NCBI GenBank assembly: GCA_949318235.1
Contig: OX439128.1
Coordinates: 42,264,136 to 42,328,135, forward strand
Length of the DNA: 64,000 nt
Direction: 5' to 3'
From: Ecdyonurus torrentis
Lineage: Eukaryota; Arthropoda; Insecta; Ephemeroptera; Heptageniidae
Position 1 is the first letter of the stretch; each line of letters begins with the position of its first letter. Both the position numbers and the translations under genes were made by a program. The notes under the pieces were generated by a model. It did not search any database and had not been told where the DNA came from. It saw nothing but the letters and a program-made list of their open reading frames with translations. Positions 12,399-25,409 of the stretch are shown one piece after another.

Positions 12399-14732
12399 GC
12401 GCCACCGACAATCCTTGGTATGGTGGCTTTAGCTATTGCCCTCCCCCCACCCAGTGTACATGAAATCCGGCTAGAAACCGATATGTTCGTCACAAGAATC
12501 AACTTTGATTTCCGAATCGCACACTGTGAACCAAAGTAAGCACCTACAAATTTGTTCTTATCTTCCAAATCCAAAGCAATGTTTTGAATAAAACATTTTT
12601 TTGTTTCTTATTATTATTCGTTAGAAATTTTAAATTTTAGCTATAAATTTCTATCATATAAAAAAAAACTGTATTTTTATTTTCTTCTTAAAATATTTTT
12701 GTTTATTTATCTAGTATAAATATAGAATACAAATGAATGGTTAAGGGAAAGAAAAGTTCAAAGACATAAATAATAATTTTAAATATAAATTCCACGTATT
12801 TTTATATATTATTCAAACTCACGATTTTACTTTGAATTTATTACAAATTTTACTCTGAAAAATAAATTTCAATAAAAAAGTATTTGATGGAAACACATAA
12901 AACTTTAAGTACAAAAATAACTGAAAATTTAACATTATGTATAAACGGTACAAGGTGTTTTTATTATACTATGAGATGCATCTTATTAATATATTTATGT
13001 TGCATACAAAAATCAATATTAATCAATAGTAATTTTTCGTTTTCATTCAAAAGAACTATGTAAGAGCTATATATGTTACTTTTAAATATCACCATGATTA
13101 TTTTAAATTCATATAAGCTAGTTTTCTATTGTCCACTTTAACTATATTCATTGATAACTTTTGAAATTGTGTACAGAGTATCTGATATTCTCGATTACAC
13201 TGCTGAGGAGCTGACTGGGAGAAATATGTACTCTCTTTGTCACGGCGAGGATGCACATAAGTTGAGGAAATGCCATGTTGATCGTAAGTATATTATCATT
13301 TATCAATATCATAAATTTTCATGTATTGAGTATAATTAATATGTGATCATATGTATATTATAATAGTTTACATGTATAAAATAAGTGAAACAATACGAAA
13401 AAATATTCTATCAGTAAGAGAGAGAGAGAGAGAGTGTGTGTGTTTTAAATATTTAAAATTTACTTTCTTGTTCTTATTAGACACGTTTTTGGCTCAAATA
13501 ATTATAAACATTATTTAAGGTGCATGCATGGTTTTTTAAACCTTGCATGAAGACAGTTAAAATACAGGAATTTTAACATAACATGGACACTAATAAACTA
13601 TTATTATTATTTTTTTTTTGTGCGAGAACTAGACCAGATTATCTTAATTAAAACTAGTACTATACACTATATATGTATATATTTGAGTTCTTAAAAATTT
13701 GCAATTTTATTTTAATTTCTTTTGTTATATTTTAACAATATTTTTTACATTTATTTATCAATTTTTCAGTACATTAAGTTCCATGCATCATTTAACTAAA
13801 AAAGAAATAAACATTATAAATTTTAAAATATGATGCGCTTAATCCGAGAAATTGTCTCCTTTTCTGCGATCTATTTCAAACATACCGATAGTTTTCTCAC
13901 CTATTTATGTTAAATAATGCCAAAATTTTATGCCTTTATGTCTCAATTAATGAAGTGTATAATAATATAAAAATTTACCATTGCAAATAATAATAATATC
14001 AACAAAGAAAATAGAATTTTATTCAAACGGTAATTTTTGTATTGCACGATTTGTAATTTATTTTTACTTTACATACAAAAGAAATCGCTTTCAGGATATA
14101 AACGTCTTAATAAAATAGTCAACTTTATTAATTATTGTTCTGTCAGAATTTTAATAAAGCAATCTAATTAACTGCATTTGCTACTGAAAAAAACTAAATT
14201 TAAATATTAATAATTACAATTTTACATGGGAAAACTATTTTTTAGCTTTATTAAATATTTTTATACAGCCTTTTCTGCACCATTGGTTTTTATCAACAAG
14301 CGAGTATTCAATACTTTTTTTTTTTATTAAAACTCAACATAATATGTAATAAAATATTGACGTATACACTATAGTTAAATTAATCGTTTTTACTTTATAA
14401 GTTAAATCTTAGCCCCTGTAAACTATGCAACTTTTTAAACATAAACGTCCGACAAATTGCATAAATTGTTTAAAAATATAATAATAATGTAAAAAAATTT
14501 GAGTTATGAACCCAGGAACTTATAGTAAACGCAAAAGAGAGAGAGAAAAAAAATAATATATTTTTTATGTCAAATTATGGCTGCAGGAGTCGAGAGTAAC
14601 TTTTTGAAATGTTGGCCACGTTCTCTCTCTCACTCACAGGCAGTACGCGGAGGTTGCGTGCTGCATTACTAAACAGTCAGCTCGACAACGACTCCCCCGC
14701 AACCCAGGCAGTCAGCGCGCCACAGTACAGCG

Positions 14733-14763
<31 letters not shown>

Positions 14764-17700
14764 CCCCACCCTGACTTTGTAAAACTACAAGCGTCCGACT
14801 AGATAGCTCAAAATCCCAGTCATCTAACATACATTACATATTATACATACACACGTACTTTTTAAATATTCATTAAAATAATTTTTACATTCTTTTGTGA
14901 TTTATTTTCATAAAAGTATAAAACATCAATCTGTGTGCATAAAATATTATTTTGTAAAAAAAAAAAAAAAAAAAATCTTTGTTTTTCTAGAAATAAAAAT
15001 CAGGGCCTACTTTTTAATTTATGTAAATCATCCATATATTTTATTAAAATTATTAATGAACCAAAATAAACTTAAAAAGTTTAAAAAAATAGCACTTCAT
15101 AATATGCCATTTCTCTGCACCTACATTTTTACGTTTCTCTTCATTTTATAGCCCTTAAAAAAATTTTACGATCTTAAAATTCTTACTAAGGAGAGCACTT
15201 ACGTTTTCTCCCTTTACATTTTTTTTCTCCCCTAAAGCGTAATACGCGCGATGTGTCCCGTCCGCTATTGACACCTAAGGTATAGCGAGTCCCTATGGGG
15301 TTGTGTGTGTGTGTATGTGTGCAAAATAGTTTAGTAAATAAGTGTAAGGGAAAGAAGAAGAAGAAAACCACGCGACACGCTCTCTCTTTAACATCATGTA
15401 AATACTCCCCGCGGAGAAAGAACAAATTTTTATAAGAACCTAAAATATTGACTCGTTTACTTTTTTCTTTTCTTTAAATCCAATTTTTATACATTGTTGA
15501 ATATGAAAATCATGTGTTTTAGTATGTGATTGTAAAAATACTTTATTTGTATTGAGGTTTAGATTTTTTTTATTTGATAAAAATTCTATTTTTTGTATAA
15601 AACAAATAATAAAGTAAGTAGAAAAACTTACACAAGAAAATTTTAAGAATATATTATTATGAATTATTCTTCTGTACAGTCATATACACAGTTAAAAATT
15701 GTGCACTTTATAAACAATTAAGTTTCTCCTAAAATTAATGATAAGACAACCGCATTATTCATAACAAATTTAATGTATAGGTGATTATAATGACAAAACA
15801 AATTAACAAATAATAATAATAATATAAAGAAAACTAATGAAAATTCTTCCTTAAAACTTTTCAGTAGAAAAAAAAAAGCATTTGAAATTCTTTAATATCT
15901 GATATCGGTAAGAACTTTATATATCTATAAAAAAAATTATTATCGTTCTGCAAAACATTTTTTTTAAACAGTCAGATTTATAAATAATATTTCACTCAAC
16001 GCACACAGCAAACGTGTCTAAATTGCTCCCTTTTTATTCTATAATATTATATAAAAAAGTTTGAAAAGAGAGTGAAAATGTACGTGATTTTGTTTCAGTA
16101 ATCAACAAAGGTCAAGTGATGAGCGCTTACTATCGTCTGATGAATAAGTCTGGAGGTTACACGTGGCTACAGACGTGCGCCACTGTCGTGTGCAATAGCA
16201 AAAACAATGACGAGCAGAACATCATCTGTGTCAACTACGTCATAAGGTAAGCCAAAACCGTGTCGTTTTTTTTTTTTTTCTTTTTTTTTTTTTTCTTCGT
16301 GCACGTAACACACGTTCTCACACCGCACATCTTGAAACAAACACGCACCTCTAAGAACACGTGAAATATTTTCAAGAATGTAAAACTGGTGTAACAAGTG
16401 TTATTTTATTTTCTCACCTTTTTTTTTTATTGACTTTAATTAAGTTTTATCTTAAAATGATAAATTAAAAGTAACTTTTTTTTATTCATAAGTATTTTAT
16501 AAGCATATTCTCACGTATAATGTTTTTTTGTTAATCGTTGTCTTAATATATAATATTTAAATTAAAAAAAAAATAAGGTGGTGCTGTATACTGCATTTTA
16601 AAATATTAAAGTTTTTACACAGGCAATGAAGTAGAAAACTTGCATGGTATGTGGAAGAGTTTTAATATTAAAATATATTTTAGAAAAGTGCAGATAAATT
16701 TTACACGTCAAATATTACTTATTTTTACTTCGTTTTATGATTGTATAAAAATTGTCTTATCCTCTTTATTTATTTCTACATTTTCTTCGTGCAATTTTCA
16801 GTGGCAGAGAACTAAGTCATGTTGTAATGGACTGCTGTCAATTAGAAGAAAATCGCGGTGCGTCAGTAAAGCGAGAAATTGGTAACAATCAAGATCCGGA
16901 GAACGGTTCTCCCGATGCAGATCCCAGTGGTGAGTTAAAAAAAATTACATTTAAATTTAAATAAATTCTTACACTTGTCAAATATAATGTTATAGAAGGA
17001 AGATCACGTGATTCAGGTCACCGAGGGTCAGGTCATCCTGAAGGATCTGTAAGACCTGCCAACGAAGACAGAAGTATGAATGGACCTGAAGGATCTAGAC
17101 AAGAAGGGGGTGCAGGGGAAAGAAGTAGCCAAGTTCAGGTTAGTTAAATTAAAAGCTTGTTTTTTTTTTCTTCGTCACATAAATTTATAAATTTTAATGC
17201 TTAATGTTATTTTATATTACAGGTGAATACACGATCTCATATATCTAGAACCAATGGTAAACGTGGAAGATCAAAACGTGCAAGACATTCCTTAGGACAA
17301 ACTAATGGTGTCAATGAATTAAGTTCAACTGAAGAAGATGACGAGGTAAATACTTTAACATGTTTATATTTTGAAATATACATATAGTTATCAAAATACA
17401 GCGCTATTTCTTTGAGGCTTTTTTTTTTTTTTTAATAAATATAAAGCATTGCAACTGACACTTTTATTATTTACATATTACACACTGTCTGTATAACAAT
17501 AAACTAAATAATCATGCAGCAGTACTTAATTAAACAAGATGGTCGAAAATTTAATCATTTTAATAAAAGATTGCATGCAATGAAAGTTATTGTACAGTTT
17601 TTTTTTAAAGCGCGCATTTTAAAACGCAAAAAAATATCAAGATATAAAATAAAATAAATTTCTTAAATATCATTTTATAGCCAAAGGTTAGACATTTTTA

Positions 17701-20700
17701 AAACTGTTCTTAAAAATAAAATTGACTGACCGGTTTTCTTGCACCGAGCTTGAACGTAAAAATGTGCTATTTTTTTTTCTGCAAAAGTTATGAGAATTTT
17801 GATTTTTTAACTATCCTTTGTTGACAATTAATGGAGTCTGTTGGCATAAATAAGGTACCTATAGCACTCTAAACATGTTCTGTGATAAAAATGGAAGGAT
17901 GGGGCTACATTGGTATCAGGGGTACCGGGTAAGGTGTAAAACTATTATATCGCATGAACTGGTCATATACCACACTCCCAGTACAGGAAATTTCAACGCT
18001 CGAAAATAAATTATAAAGAGCATTTCTATACGAGTATTCGCTCCAAAAAATAGGAATTAAATTTACAAGACTTTCGTGATATTTTAATTAGGCATTAAAA
18101 ATATTTACATGCAAGCAAGCACAAAAATGATCTATAAAGTGATTTCAGCTTTTTTTTTTTTTTTAACAATTTTTAATTTTACACTTCAAAAATTCTTTGA
18201 AGCGCTTGTACAAATTTTCACAAATTGTTTCAAGTAAATCTTGAAATTAACAGTTAAAACGTTATGAAACGTTCACAATATAACGATATAAAAGCATGTA
18301 AATGACAATAAATCGTGACATAAATCACAAGCGTTAGAAGCACAATGAAATAAATAGCATCAAAGTTGATCGTTATAAAGCTACATTTTATCCATTCAGT
18401 CTCCTAAGCACTTGTGACAATACGTATACATTTTTTTTATCTTTGAGCATTTCAACGCTCAGTGATGGCAATAAGATAGCAACTCTACAATACTTAAAAC
18501 ATTGCAGAACTGTGCAGAAGTTTTGTTAAGACGTGTATTATTTAGAGTATTTATTTGTTCTTCATTTGTCTGTAATTATAATATCTAATAAAAATTGGTG
18601 TTTGTTATTCAGGAGGAGAGCGAGGAGGAGTGTAGTACAGAGGAGGAAGAGGAGGACGAGTTGACGGAGAGTCCGAGCAAACGAGGGCGACCCACCACGG
18701 CCAGCAAACGAGGTCGAGGAGGTGCGAGAGGGCGACCTGCGCACCAGCCCGTCTGGAGTAAGATAGACCAAGGTATACTATAGAGTATAGCAGTAAGACA
18801 TGCATTGAAAATCTCCCCTTCACTACCCGAGAATTTTTAAGTTTAGAAATTATATTATTCATTATCTTTTAAAAAATATTGCCCATTGCAGTTTTATTTT
18901 TTTCCATTTTGTCGAAACGATTTTAAAAGAACATAAAATATAATATTGAACTTTTTTTTATTGCAAATAAAAAATAAACTATTATGATTATTATTATTAT
19001 TTTAGGTTGCATTAATTCTAATTTCATTCTGTTTATGTTGACAGGCACGGTACCACCTCCTAGCACAGGTGGCAATTTTGATGGAGCAGCTCCAGTTAAA
19101 CAGCTTGAGCACGCAATGACCAAGTTACTCCCTGAGGGACAGCCGGGTACTGCGACCAGCGTCTCCGCAAACACTGACTTTAGTACCGACGCTCTTCTTA
19201 AACAACACAGTCGAGCACCAAGTATTCATTGGATCGGAAACAACCCTTCAGGTGAGATAGGTGAGCAAAAACCAACCAGATATCAAGAAAGGATTAAATA
19301 TTCCCATCCTCAGTTCGCTTAAATTAAAATGCAAGAGCGGAATTGGAATACATTTTCATTAAAAATTCATCGTTATAAAAAAAGGCTCGCGGAATGTTGA
19401 CGTAATAATAAATCCCCTGTAATCATCCTCATATCATTTACCAATATTTTTACTCGTCTAACGTAAATCTGGGGTTTAACAGATAGCGGGATGTTCCCAG
19501 CGGGCGGCTCAGCGGGTAACTCGGGTGCAGGTTCAGTGCTGCCAGCCACCGCCTTGCTACGTCAGCTGTACGCGAGCCGTGAATCTGTGATCCGCTCCAA
19601 CATCCAGACCCCACGAGGAGCGCAACCCTCTGGTGGATTCTACGCGGATTCTACTCTTGCCACGCCGCCTTCTGACTACGATGCCGCGGCTTTCAACGGT
19701 GGCTCAACTTATACTCCCGCCGGTACGTCTGCAACCCGCCGCGCTATCATGATCAAACAGTTGCCTAACTTACAGGATATTGATAATTCCGCTCTCTCTT
19801 TTGAAATATGTTAATAATTGCGAACTGAGAATGGGAAAGAAACATATTATTTAATTTAAATTCTTGCATATTTTGGTTCTATTAAAATGCATTTTGTAAG
19901 TTAAAAAAATAAAAATAAATTGAAAGACAAATTTTTACATTGATTGTGACTAATTAAGATTAAGTACTGGAAACATGAAATAATAGAAATTATTTGTTGT
20001 TTGTGCAGGGTTTACCTCGACTTCAGGCAGTACAGACTTCCATCAATCTGCAATCACTCCTCCGTCCTCCGTGTCACCGAGGGACGGTGCAGCAGGTGGA
20101 TCCTCCCTAACTGCAGAGGCTATGGCAGCTGCCATTCGCACCCAACAGTATTTGAGTCAAACTCAGGTCAGTTAATACCTTAAATATTTGAATATACGGT
20201 GAACTCAAGGCGTAAAATAGAAAATTTCTTTTGCTGGAGCTATCAATGCTCAAAAACTCAAGATAGCTCCGGAGCTCCCATAAGCACAATGTTAAATTTT
20301 GAACTTTTACTAGCTTACTTTAAGCCGCAAAGTAAAAATATTACCTTGAGAATATATTTTCTTATGTATTTGATAATTTCAGAGCCTGCCTCTCAAACCC
20401 CAAGCTAACATGGCACACTCAGTAACTCCAAGTATGGAGCACTACATGGAAGCAAGGCACCAGGTAAGTTCTTTTTAAAACGTACTACTACAAATTTTAA
20501 ATATTTTTATCATTTTTATTATAAATAATTAACATAATTTGTCTGATCTAGAAATTATAAAACTTTCACTTCCAATATATAGCTAGAGAATTTTACTCAG
20601 GAAAATGTAAATTCATAACCTAAATGTATGCCTAAATTTATGGAAACAAGCTTCTTGCTAAAAATTATCTACATATAGTTATTTAAATTTGTTATTTCAA

Positions 20701-20963
20701 TTTAGAAAATATATCCCAAATGAAAATAATACTTTTTTTTTTTTCATGTGAAGACTCAACTATACCACCACCAGTTAGCTGCTGCCAGTTTCCACATTTA
20801 CCATCCTGCAGCAGCTGCAGCTGCGGCAGCAGCAAGTTTAGCCCACAATAATAGCAACTCACTCATTGGACCCTTGTCACCAAACAAATCAGCCAGTCCA
20901 CCTCTATCGTATGGTGGCAAAAGTTCTCATTATCATTCCCCATGGTACTCTGCACCATCATAG
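4966..20963 (+). CDS. trh: trachealess (bHLH-PAS transcription factor), 3' sixteen coding exons; 5' end outside window
   Basis: Trachealess (NPAS1/3 class) is a nuclear transcription factor that, with its ARNT/Tango partner, specifies trachea and salivary duct. Exons: 4966-5042, 5640-5729, 10005-10194, 11884-12005, 12330-12535, 13177-13283, 16099-16246, 16802-16929, 16996-17138, 17223-17345, 18613-18772, 19045-19251, 19483-19722, 20009-20166, 20383-20463, 20754-20963. Every junction has GT-AG sites and phases agree, giving 795 residues to the TAG. Both PAS domains are present; [29 protein letters not shown] and [14 protein letters not shown] point to Trh rather than Single-minded. The first exon starts in phase 2, so a preceding exon with the bHLH must lie left of base 1; none was found in 1-4965. 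Later exons carry a basic NLS, acidic and RGRP segments, [14 protein letters not shown] and an Ala tract. The identity rests on family recognition; exact exon ends are hand-read. Confidence 0.93.
5872..5912 (+). repeat. Poly(A) tract, about 40 bp
   Basis: Uninterrupted A run in trh intron 2. Comparable A or T runs lie at 5134-5162, 6768-6795, 14734-14762, 24479-24514 and 28262-28295. Confidence 0.9.
7811..7920. mobile_element. Short MITE, family F6, copy 2
   Basis: AATGCTGTTCGTAAACCCTG at the left is inverted at CAGGGTTTACGAACAGCATT, a perfect 20-bp terminal repeat with about 65 bp between. Located in trh intron 2. Confidence 0.85.
8409..8576 (-). CDS. Possible nested small gene or exon in the trh intron (55 aa)
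   Basis: On the minus strand inside trh intron 2, an ATG seven bases after an acceptor-like TTTTTTCAG opens a 55-codon frame with a hydrophobic start ([20 protein letters not shown]) and a hydrophilic remainder ([20 protein letters not shown]). A second acceptor-like CTCCTTATGCAG lies inside it at about 8516, after which the DNA is clearly more GC-rich and a different frame ([19 protein letters not shown], stop) is also open. One of the two readings could be a real exon on the strand opposite trh. No homologue is recognised. Confidence 0.2.
   Translation of the reverse strand: MLILKGWTLVAFIFTYISPYAEQMRRRLPTVHHQNSPTMEDSSSQLIITLKSISA
12399..16929 (+). CDS. trh: trh exons 5-8: PAS-B and PAC region
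   Basis: From the [19 protein letters not shown] segment of exon 5 (12330-12535) through exons 6 (13177-13283), 7 (16099-16246) and 8 (16802-16929), the sequence encodes PAS-B with its C-terminal PAC motif. Landmarks are [71 protein letters not shown] and [16 protein letters not shown]. Junction codons reconstruct correctly: AA+A at exon 5/6, C+TA at exon 6/7, AG+T at exon 7/8. Exon 8 leaves the PAS fold after [13 protein letters not shown] and moves into a disordered acidic linker. PAS-B helps stabilise the ARNT heterodimer in this family. Confidence 0.9.
16996..20963 (+). CDS. trh: trh exons 9-16: NLS, disordered transactivation region and stop
   Basis: Exon 9 (16996-17138) is Gly/Ser/Arg-rich. 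Exon 10 (17223-17345) has a bipartite-like [16 protein letters not shown]. Exon 11 (18613-18772) is an acidic run (EEEEEDE) followed by SKRGRP and ARGRP, which resemble AT-hook cores. Exons 12-13 contain the family-specific blocks [11 protein letters not shown] and [16 protein letters not shown]. Exons 14-16 are Ser/Thr/Pro-rich, with a nine-Ala tract near 20811-20837, His-rich stretches and the end [10 protein letters not shown] before TAG at 20961-20963. Introns here are short (56 bp to 1.3 kb). A candidate poly(A) signal AATAAA lies at 21183-21188. Confidence 0.88.
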
Positions 20964-21745
20964 ACTCTTTATCTCATCTCATTCCATTATTATAAATATA
21001 ATAATCATCAAGCCAAATGTATTGTTCATGTGCAATGCAAATAATTATAATTATTATAATATGTTATTATTATTTAAGTTATACATATAATATTGTGACT
21101 TATAAAGTCATTCCTTTCAAAGAAAAATAATTTATTAATATCAGTAAACTTCAATTTTTATTAAATCTTTGTGCAATTTTAAAATAAATATTATTATAAC
21201 CATATGGTTATAGAAATTAGACCAAAAATTTTGATTTTTTAATATTGAATTACTGTATATTATATTGTATAAAAAAAATCATTTTTCTTCATAAGGTGAT
21301 ATAAAATGTACATACTCATTGTTTTTTTCCTCTCTCTCCTCTATGTGTATAAATATTGCTTAATATTAATGATAAAATATTTTATGCCAAAATTCTTAAT
21401 GTTATATAAAAAAAAATGATACATTTCTTGTTCTATGTGACATAAATAAATCATATCAAAATTTAATATATAATAATAATTATGATATAACTATATGTAT
21501 AAAAAAAAATGTAACGATGTGTAAATGTCTTAGTTTAATGTGCCAGTATCATATGTCAGTGCATTTCTATTTGTATATTTTATAAATCCCCAGTACTAAT
21601 ATAAATATAACAACCCTGGCAACAAAATCAGTGGCATTTCTTCAAAAAGCTAAATCATTAGTAATTTTTATTCATGATGCATATTAAAAAACATAATATT
21701 AAATATAAATATTTAATTAAAGAATATTTACAAGCAGTTAAGTAA

Positions 21746-21945
21746 CCAGGCTTGGATTGGGTCCTCTAGAGACAGTCGACAAAGAGGGGGTCATTGTGTG
21801 TGTGTGGGGGGGGGGGGGGGCATAACCCAACAAATTAAAAAACAAATATGTTTTTTTTTTTGGCTGGCGATGGGGGAGGGGGCTAAAATTGCTGGGGGCC
21901 AGTCAGCAAACTCCAACGTCCCTTACGGCTAATCCAAGCGGGTAA
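21746..21945. mobile_element. Possible MITE remnant, downstream of trh
   Basis: CTTGGATTGGGTC near 21750 is inverted as GGCTAATCCAAG near 21930. The interior has G-rich runs (14 consecutive G near 21807-21820). The ends are short and no clear target duplication is seen. Confidence 0.35.
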
Positions 21946-22762
21946 ACATAATGATAGTTCAAACACATTTAATGACCGTTACTTTGCTCACTGTGCGAAC
22001 TTAATCAGAAAATGTGTTGTTTTTAGTCTCTTACATAACCCACAATATTAAATTTAGTTTCAATCAATGTAGAAGTATATAAAACAAATAATTTTGTTTT
22101 GTTTTTCATCAAAATCTCAATTTATGAGAAGCAGTTTTCTAATTACTTGAACATTGTAAAATAAAAAATTAACTCTCAATTATTACCAAGGCCAGTTTTA
22201 ACTCTCATTTTAATACAATTATTGGTTTATATATACCAGTAAGAGGAGAACAAATAAAACTTTATTATAGTAAATTAACAGGGAAATCTATAAAAATGTA
22301 CTGGAGGCTGTTTATGAAATAGAAAACTCTAAATTTTAGTTAAAATCATTCAAATAGCTAGTTGCCTACTTATTGTAAATTCTCTCTATCTTGAATTAAA
22401 ATAATTACAGTAGATAATTGTATAGAAAAAAAAATGATCAATTTCCTTCCATGTTAATTAAAATTCCAAAGTTATATTAGATACTCAGCATGACATAATC
22501 TTTTCTCTCTATCAATATGAAAAATTAAATAATATAGTAAATAAAAATGTCAATAATTATAAGATCAAGTATAAAAATATTTCTGTGTTTTTTTGTTTGT
22601 TTTTTTCTTGTTAACTGGGAATTAAATCGTTACATAATTTTTTCTTTTAAGAGAAAATTTTTTATGTTAAAAATATGAAGATCAATCATTTTATGTTAAT
22701 AAAATTTATTGACCTGATTACTATCTTCTTCATTTAATTTTCATCCTTACTAAAAGTTATGA

Positions 22763-22977
22763 CGTTGTTGCGAACAATATGTGCATCCCATTTTTTGTCA
22801 CACGAAGCAATATGTGTAAGTCGAGCGCCATCTCCATTACGTTTGGAAACGACTTAAATATTTTGCTTTGCGTGACAAAAATCAAGATACCTATTTTACT
22901 ACACATGACAAAATAACGAGATAGACATTTTACTAAAAGTGCCAAAAAACGAGGAACACATATTGTTCTCAACAACA
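22763..22977. mobile_element. Foldback MITE, family F1, copy 2 (diverged)
   Basis: Ends GTTGTTGCGAACAATATGTG and CACATATTGTTCTCAACAAC are inverted. The core GTCGAGCGCCATCTCCATTA is shared with copies 1 and 3, as are TTTTTTGTCACACGAAGCAA-type subrepeats. The arms are unequal in length and diverged. It lies downstream of trh. Confidence 0.75.
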
Positions 22978-23643
22978 TTGAAATTCCATTTAAGTCAGAT
23001 TTATATAGAACTAGATCTTAAGGTAATTAATTACATCATCACATTTATACCTACTATGTTACTTTATATGTACCATGCTTTTCACCTTCTCCTCTATACA
23101 AAATATTATAGACCAGCCTGTTTAGGTTTAGAATGAAAATCAAAGGAACAAAAATAGTTTAACAATTAAAGTTTGATATATGTAAAATTATATTATTGCA
23201 AAGTATAATTTTTCATATACCGGTAACATGCCACCACCGTTTAAATATTTTTATTCCTTTGATTTATACCTTCTATTATACAGCTTTGTGTGTCTCGTCC
23301 CCCCCCCCCCCTCCCCCCAGTAAAAAAATATTTCTATCATTAAGATAAATTTAAGGAAAGAAACTATTATGGTTGGACATAATAAATTAAAGGGAAGGAC
23401 AGTGGTCTCATCATAGTGAAAAAGGAGTCTTTAAATTTTTAATAGCTCAAAGATAATAAATAACAAATAACACATTAAATAGCTTTTCAGCAATCAACTG
23501 TAAGTGTGTATACCTTCATTGGTCCTTACAGATTTAGAAACTAAAAATAAAAAGACTGAAGAAGACACACACACACACATTCCATCTCTCTTGGAATCTT
23601 ATACCAAAGACTATCTAAGATGATGTTATTTATTATCTCTGAA

Positions 23644-23775
23644 CTAGTAATAATTTTCTCCAAGTTTCACTATGGCAAGGCCCTTGCTAGCTTCAGTTAC
23701 ACTTTCCTTCCAATTTTTATAATCCTCTAATCGACTCATCAAGCATATAAGCTTCTCATAACAGATAACCAAGTC
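23644..23775 (-). CDS. Possible C-terminal exon of unknown gene, overlapping a dispersed repeat
   Basis: After an acceptor-like CTTTATAG, the minus strand reads 43 codons in frame (LICLMSRLEDYKNWKESVTE in the middle, ending VKLGENYY) to TAG at 23644-23646. The composition looks coding. However, the 3' half (AGCAAGGGCCTTGCCATAGTGAAA) resembles a repeat also seen near 25960-26050, 27500-27545 (opposite strand) and 60850-60945. It may therefore be a repeat copy rather than an exon, or an exonised repeat. No further exons of such a gene were recognised between 23.8 and 25.4 kb. Confidence 0.25.
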   Translation of the reverse strand, partial: DLVICYEKLICLMSRLEDYKNWKESVTEASKGLAIVKLGENYY

Positions 23776-24479
23776 CTATAAAGCAGAACAAATTGCAAGG
23801 TATAAAAAAGGTAAAGTATATTATTATAATATAACAAGGAGACCATTTATAATTTAAGCAGCACAAGGAGGTTGATTAACTATAATTAAGTTATCTTATT
23901 CAATTATGAATTTATATTTAATTAAATTATAAACTTCTTACAGCTATAAAAATATAGATAGCAGTACCACATAAAGATAGTTCAAAACAAAACAAAAACG
24001 AATCACAAGTTTATTTGAGTAATCAACAATTTTTATTCACAAAATTGATGGAAACTTAAAATATGACAATAGGAAATTATAAATAATTAACTTTGCAGTA
24101 CAAATGTGTGTGCTTCTTTTTACAAACAGAAAAATAAAATAAAAAAGAATTGAATAAGGAGATAACCTTTTGGTAACAGTAAAAATGTTATTTGAAACAT
24201 AAAATTTTTTATGTTTAAGTATAGGAAATATTTGCAAAAGAAATGCAGATCTTGCATTACAGAAGACAAGGCTTTTGTTTCTTGAATTTTACAAAAAGTT
24301 ATATCTAAAAATTAAAATAGTGGTATTCTGAATGCACCGTGAGTTATCTCTCCCTTTTCTTACTTTTGCACTTCTACACTTTTTTTCCTCCTTCGTGTTA
24401 CTGTATACCTCTCCTTCTAGAAGTGTGCATATATGCAAGGTGGGAGGGGGCTGAAAGTATAAAATATACACATAGTCTT

Positions 24480-24517
<38 letters not shown>

Positions 24518-25409
24518 TTTCCTAAAAACTACCTAACCAGTTCTTATGTAAGCTTCAATAATAAGCTGGAAAATCAATGATTCCCCTAATTTTTTTAATC
24601 TAAATCAATACCTCATGACTCGCAAGATAAAAACAGTTGCGACACTAATGCACACAAGACTATTCATACATATTTTATACTTTACACTTAAGATCTGTTG
24701 CTTACAAAATATTGGGTGAAAATACTTGAGTGAGAACCCTTGTAAGCATTCAGTTCCCAAACATATTTGAATTTGCCTTTATAGTGAGTAAGGCAAGTGT
24801 TACAACAGTGTCATGGCATCACCATAATAAGCAGTCCCCATCCCTACTGTAGGACCCAAAGTGATTGTGACAAAACTTGAATAGTTAACAGCAATGTTAA
24901 TTTCAGTAAGTAAAATTATTAACGTCATGTCACTGTCACCTTGTAAGCCTATCTTCAATATACTATCTCGCCCCCCCTTCCCTCTATTTATCTTAACATT
25001 TTTGCAGTGGTTGGCTGTTGCATTAATTAGCTGTTCATTTTAATATACAGATTTCCATGATCACAAAAAGTATACATAAATTCAAGTGTGAAATTAATTT
25101 AAATTTAGGTTCTGCTAGAAACAAGTGGTACATCCCTGTTGTTAATTCTATTTTTACTACCAAAAAAATGCAAACGTTAATTTTAAGACATAATACTTTA
25201 TTTCACAATAAGAAACTTGGAAGAAAAAAAGAAAACAAAAGTGACATAATTATCATTGTAAGTGTGACAGCAAAATGATTAACAATTAAGCTCCTTTCTT
25301 ATTAAAGTCAGGTTGGCACTCACTTACTCTTGATCACACAACACTTAAATATTACACACACAAATTCAGCTTCACTCACGCTCGCTCGCACGCACGCACG
25401 TCGTACATA

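Larger units (their letters stand above)
20964..25409. other. trh 3'UTR and convergent intergenic region
   Basis: AT-rich trh 3'UTR (AATAAA at 21183), a possible MITE, foldback F1 copy 2, the candidate exon at 23644-23775, C runs near 23299-23318 and a poly(T) tract. No confident gene. Confidence 0.6.

Noticed and set aside
24780..24880. Minus-strand reading TITLGPTVGMGTAYYGDAMT
   Set aside because: A short open stretch with a slightly higher GC content but no acceptor or frame partner; too weak to call an exon.
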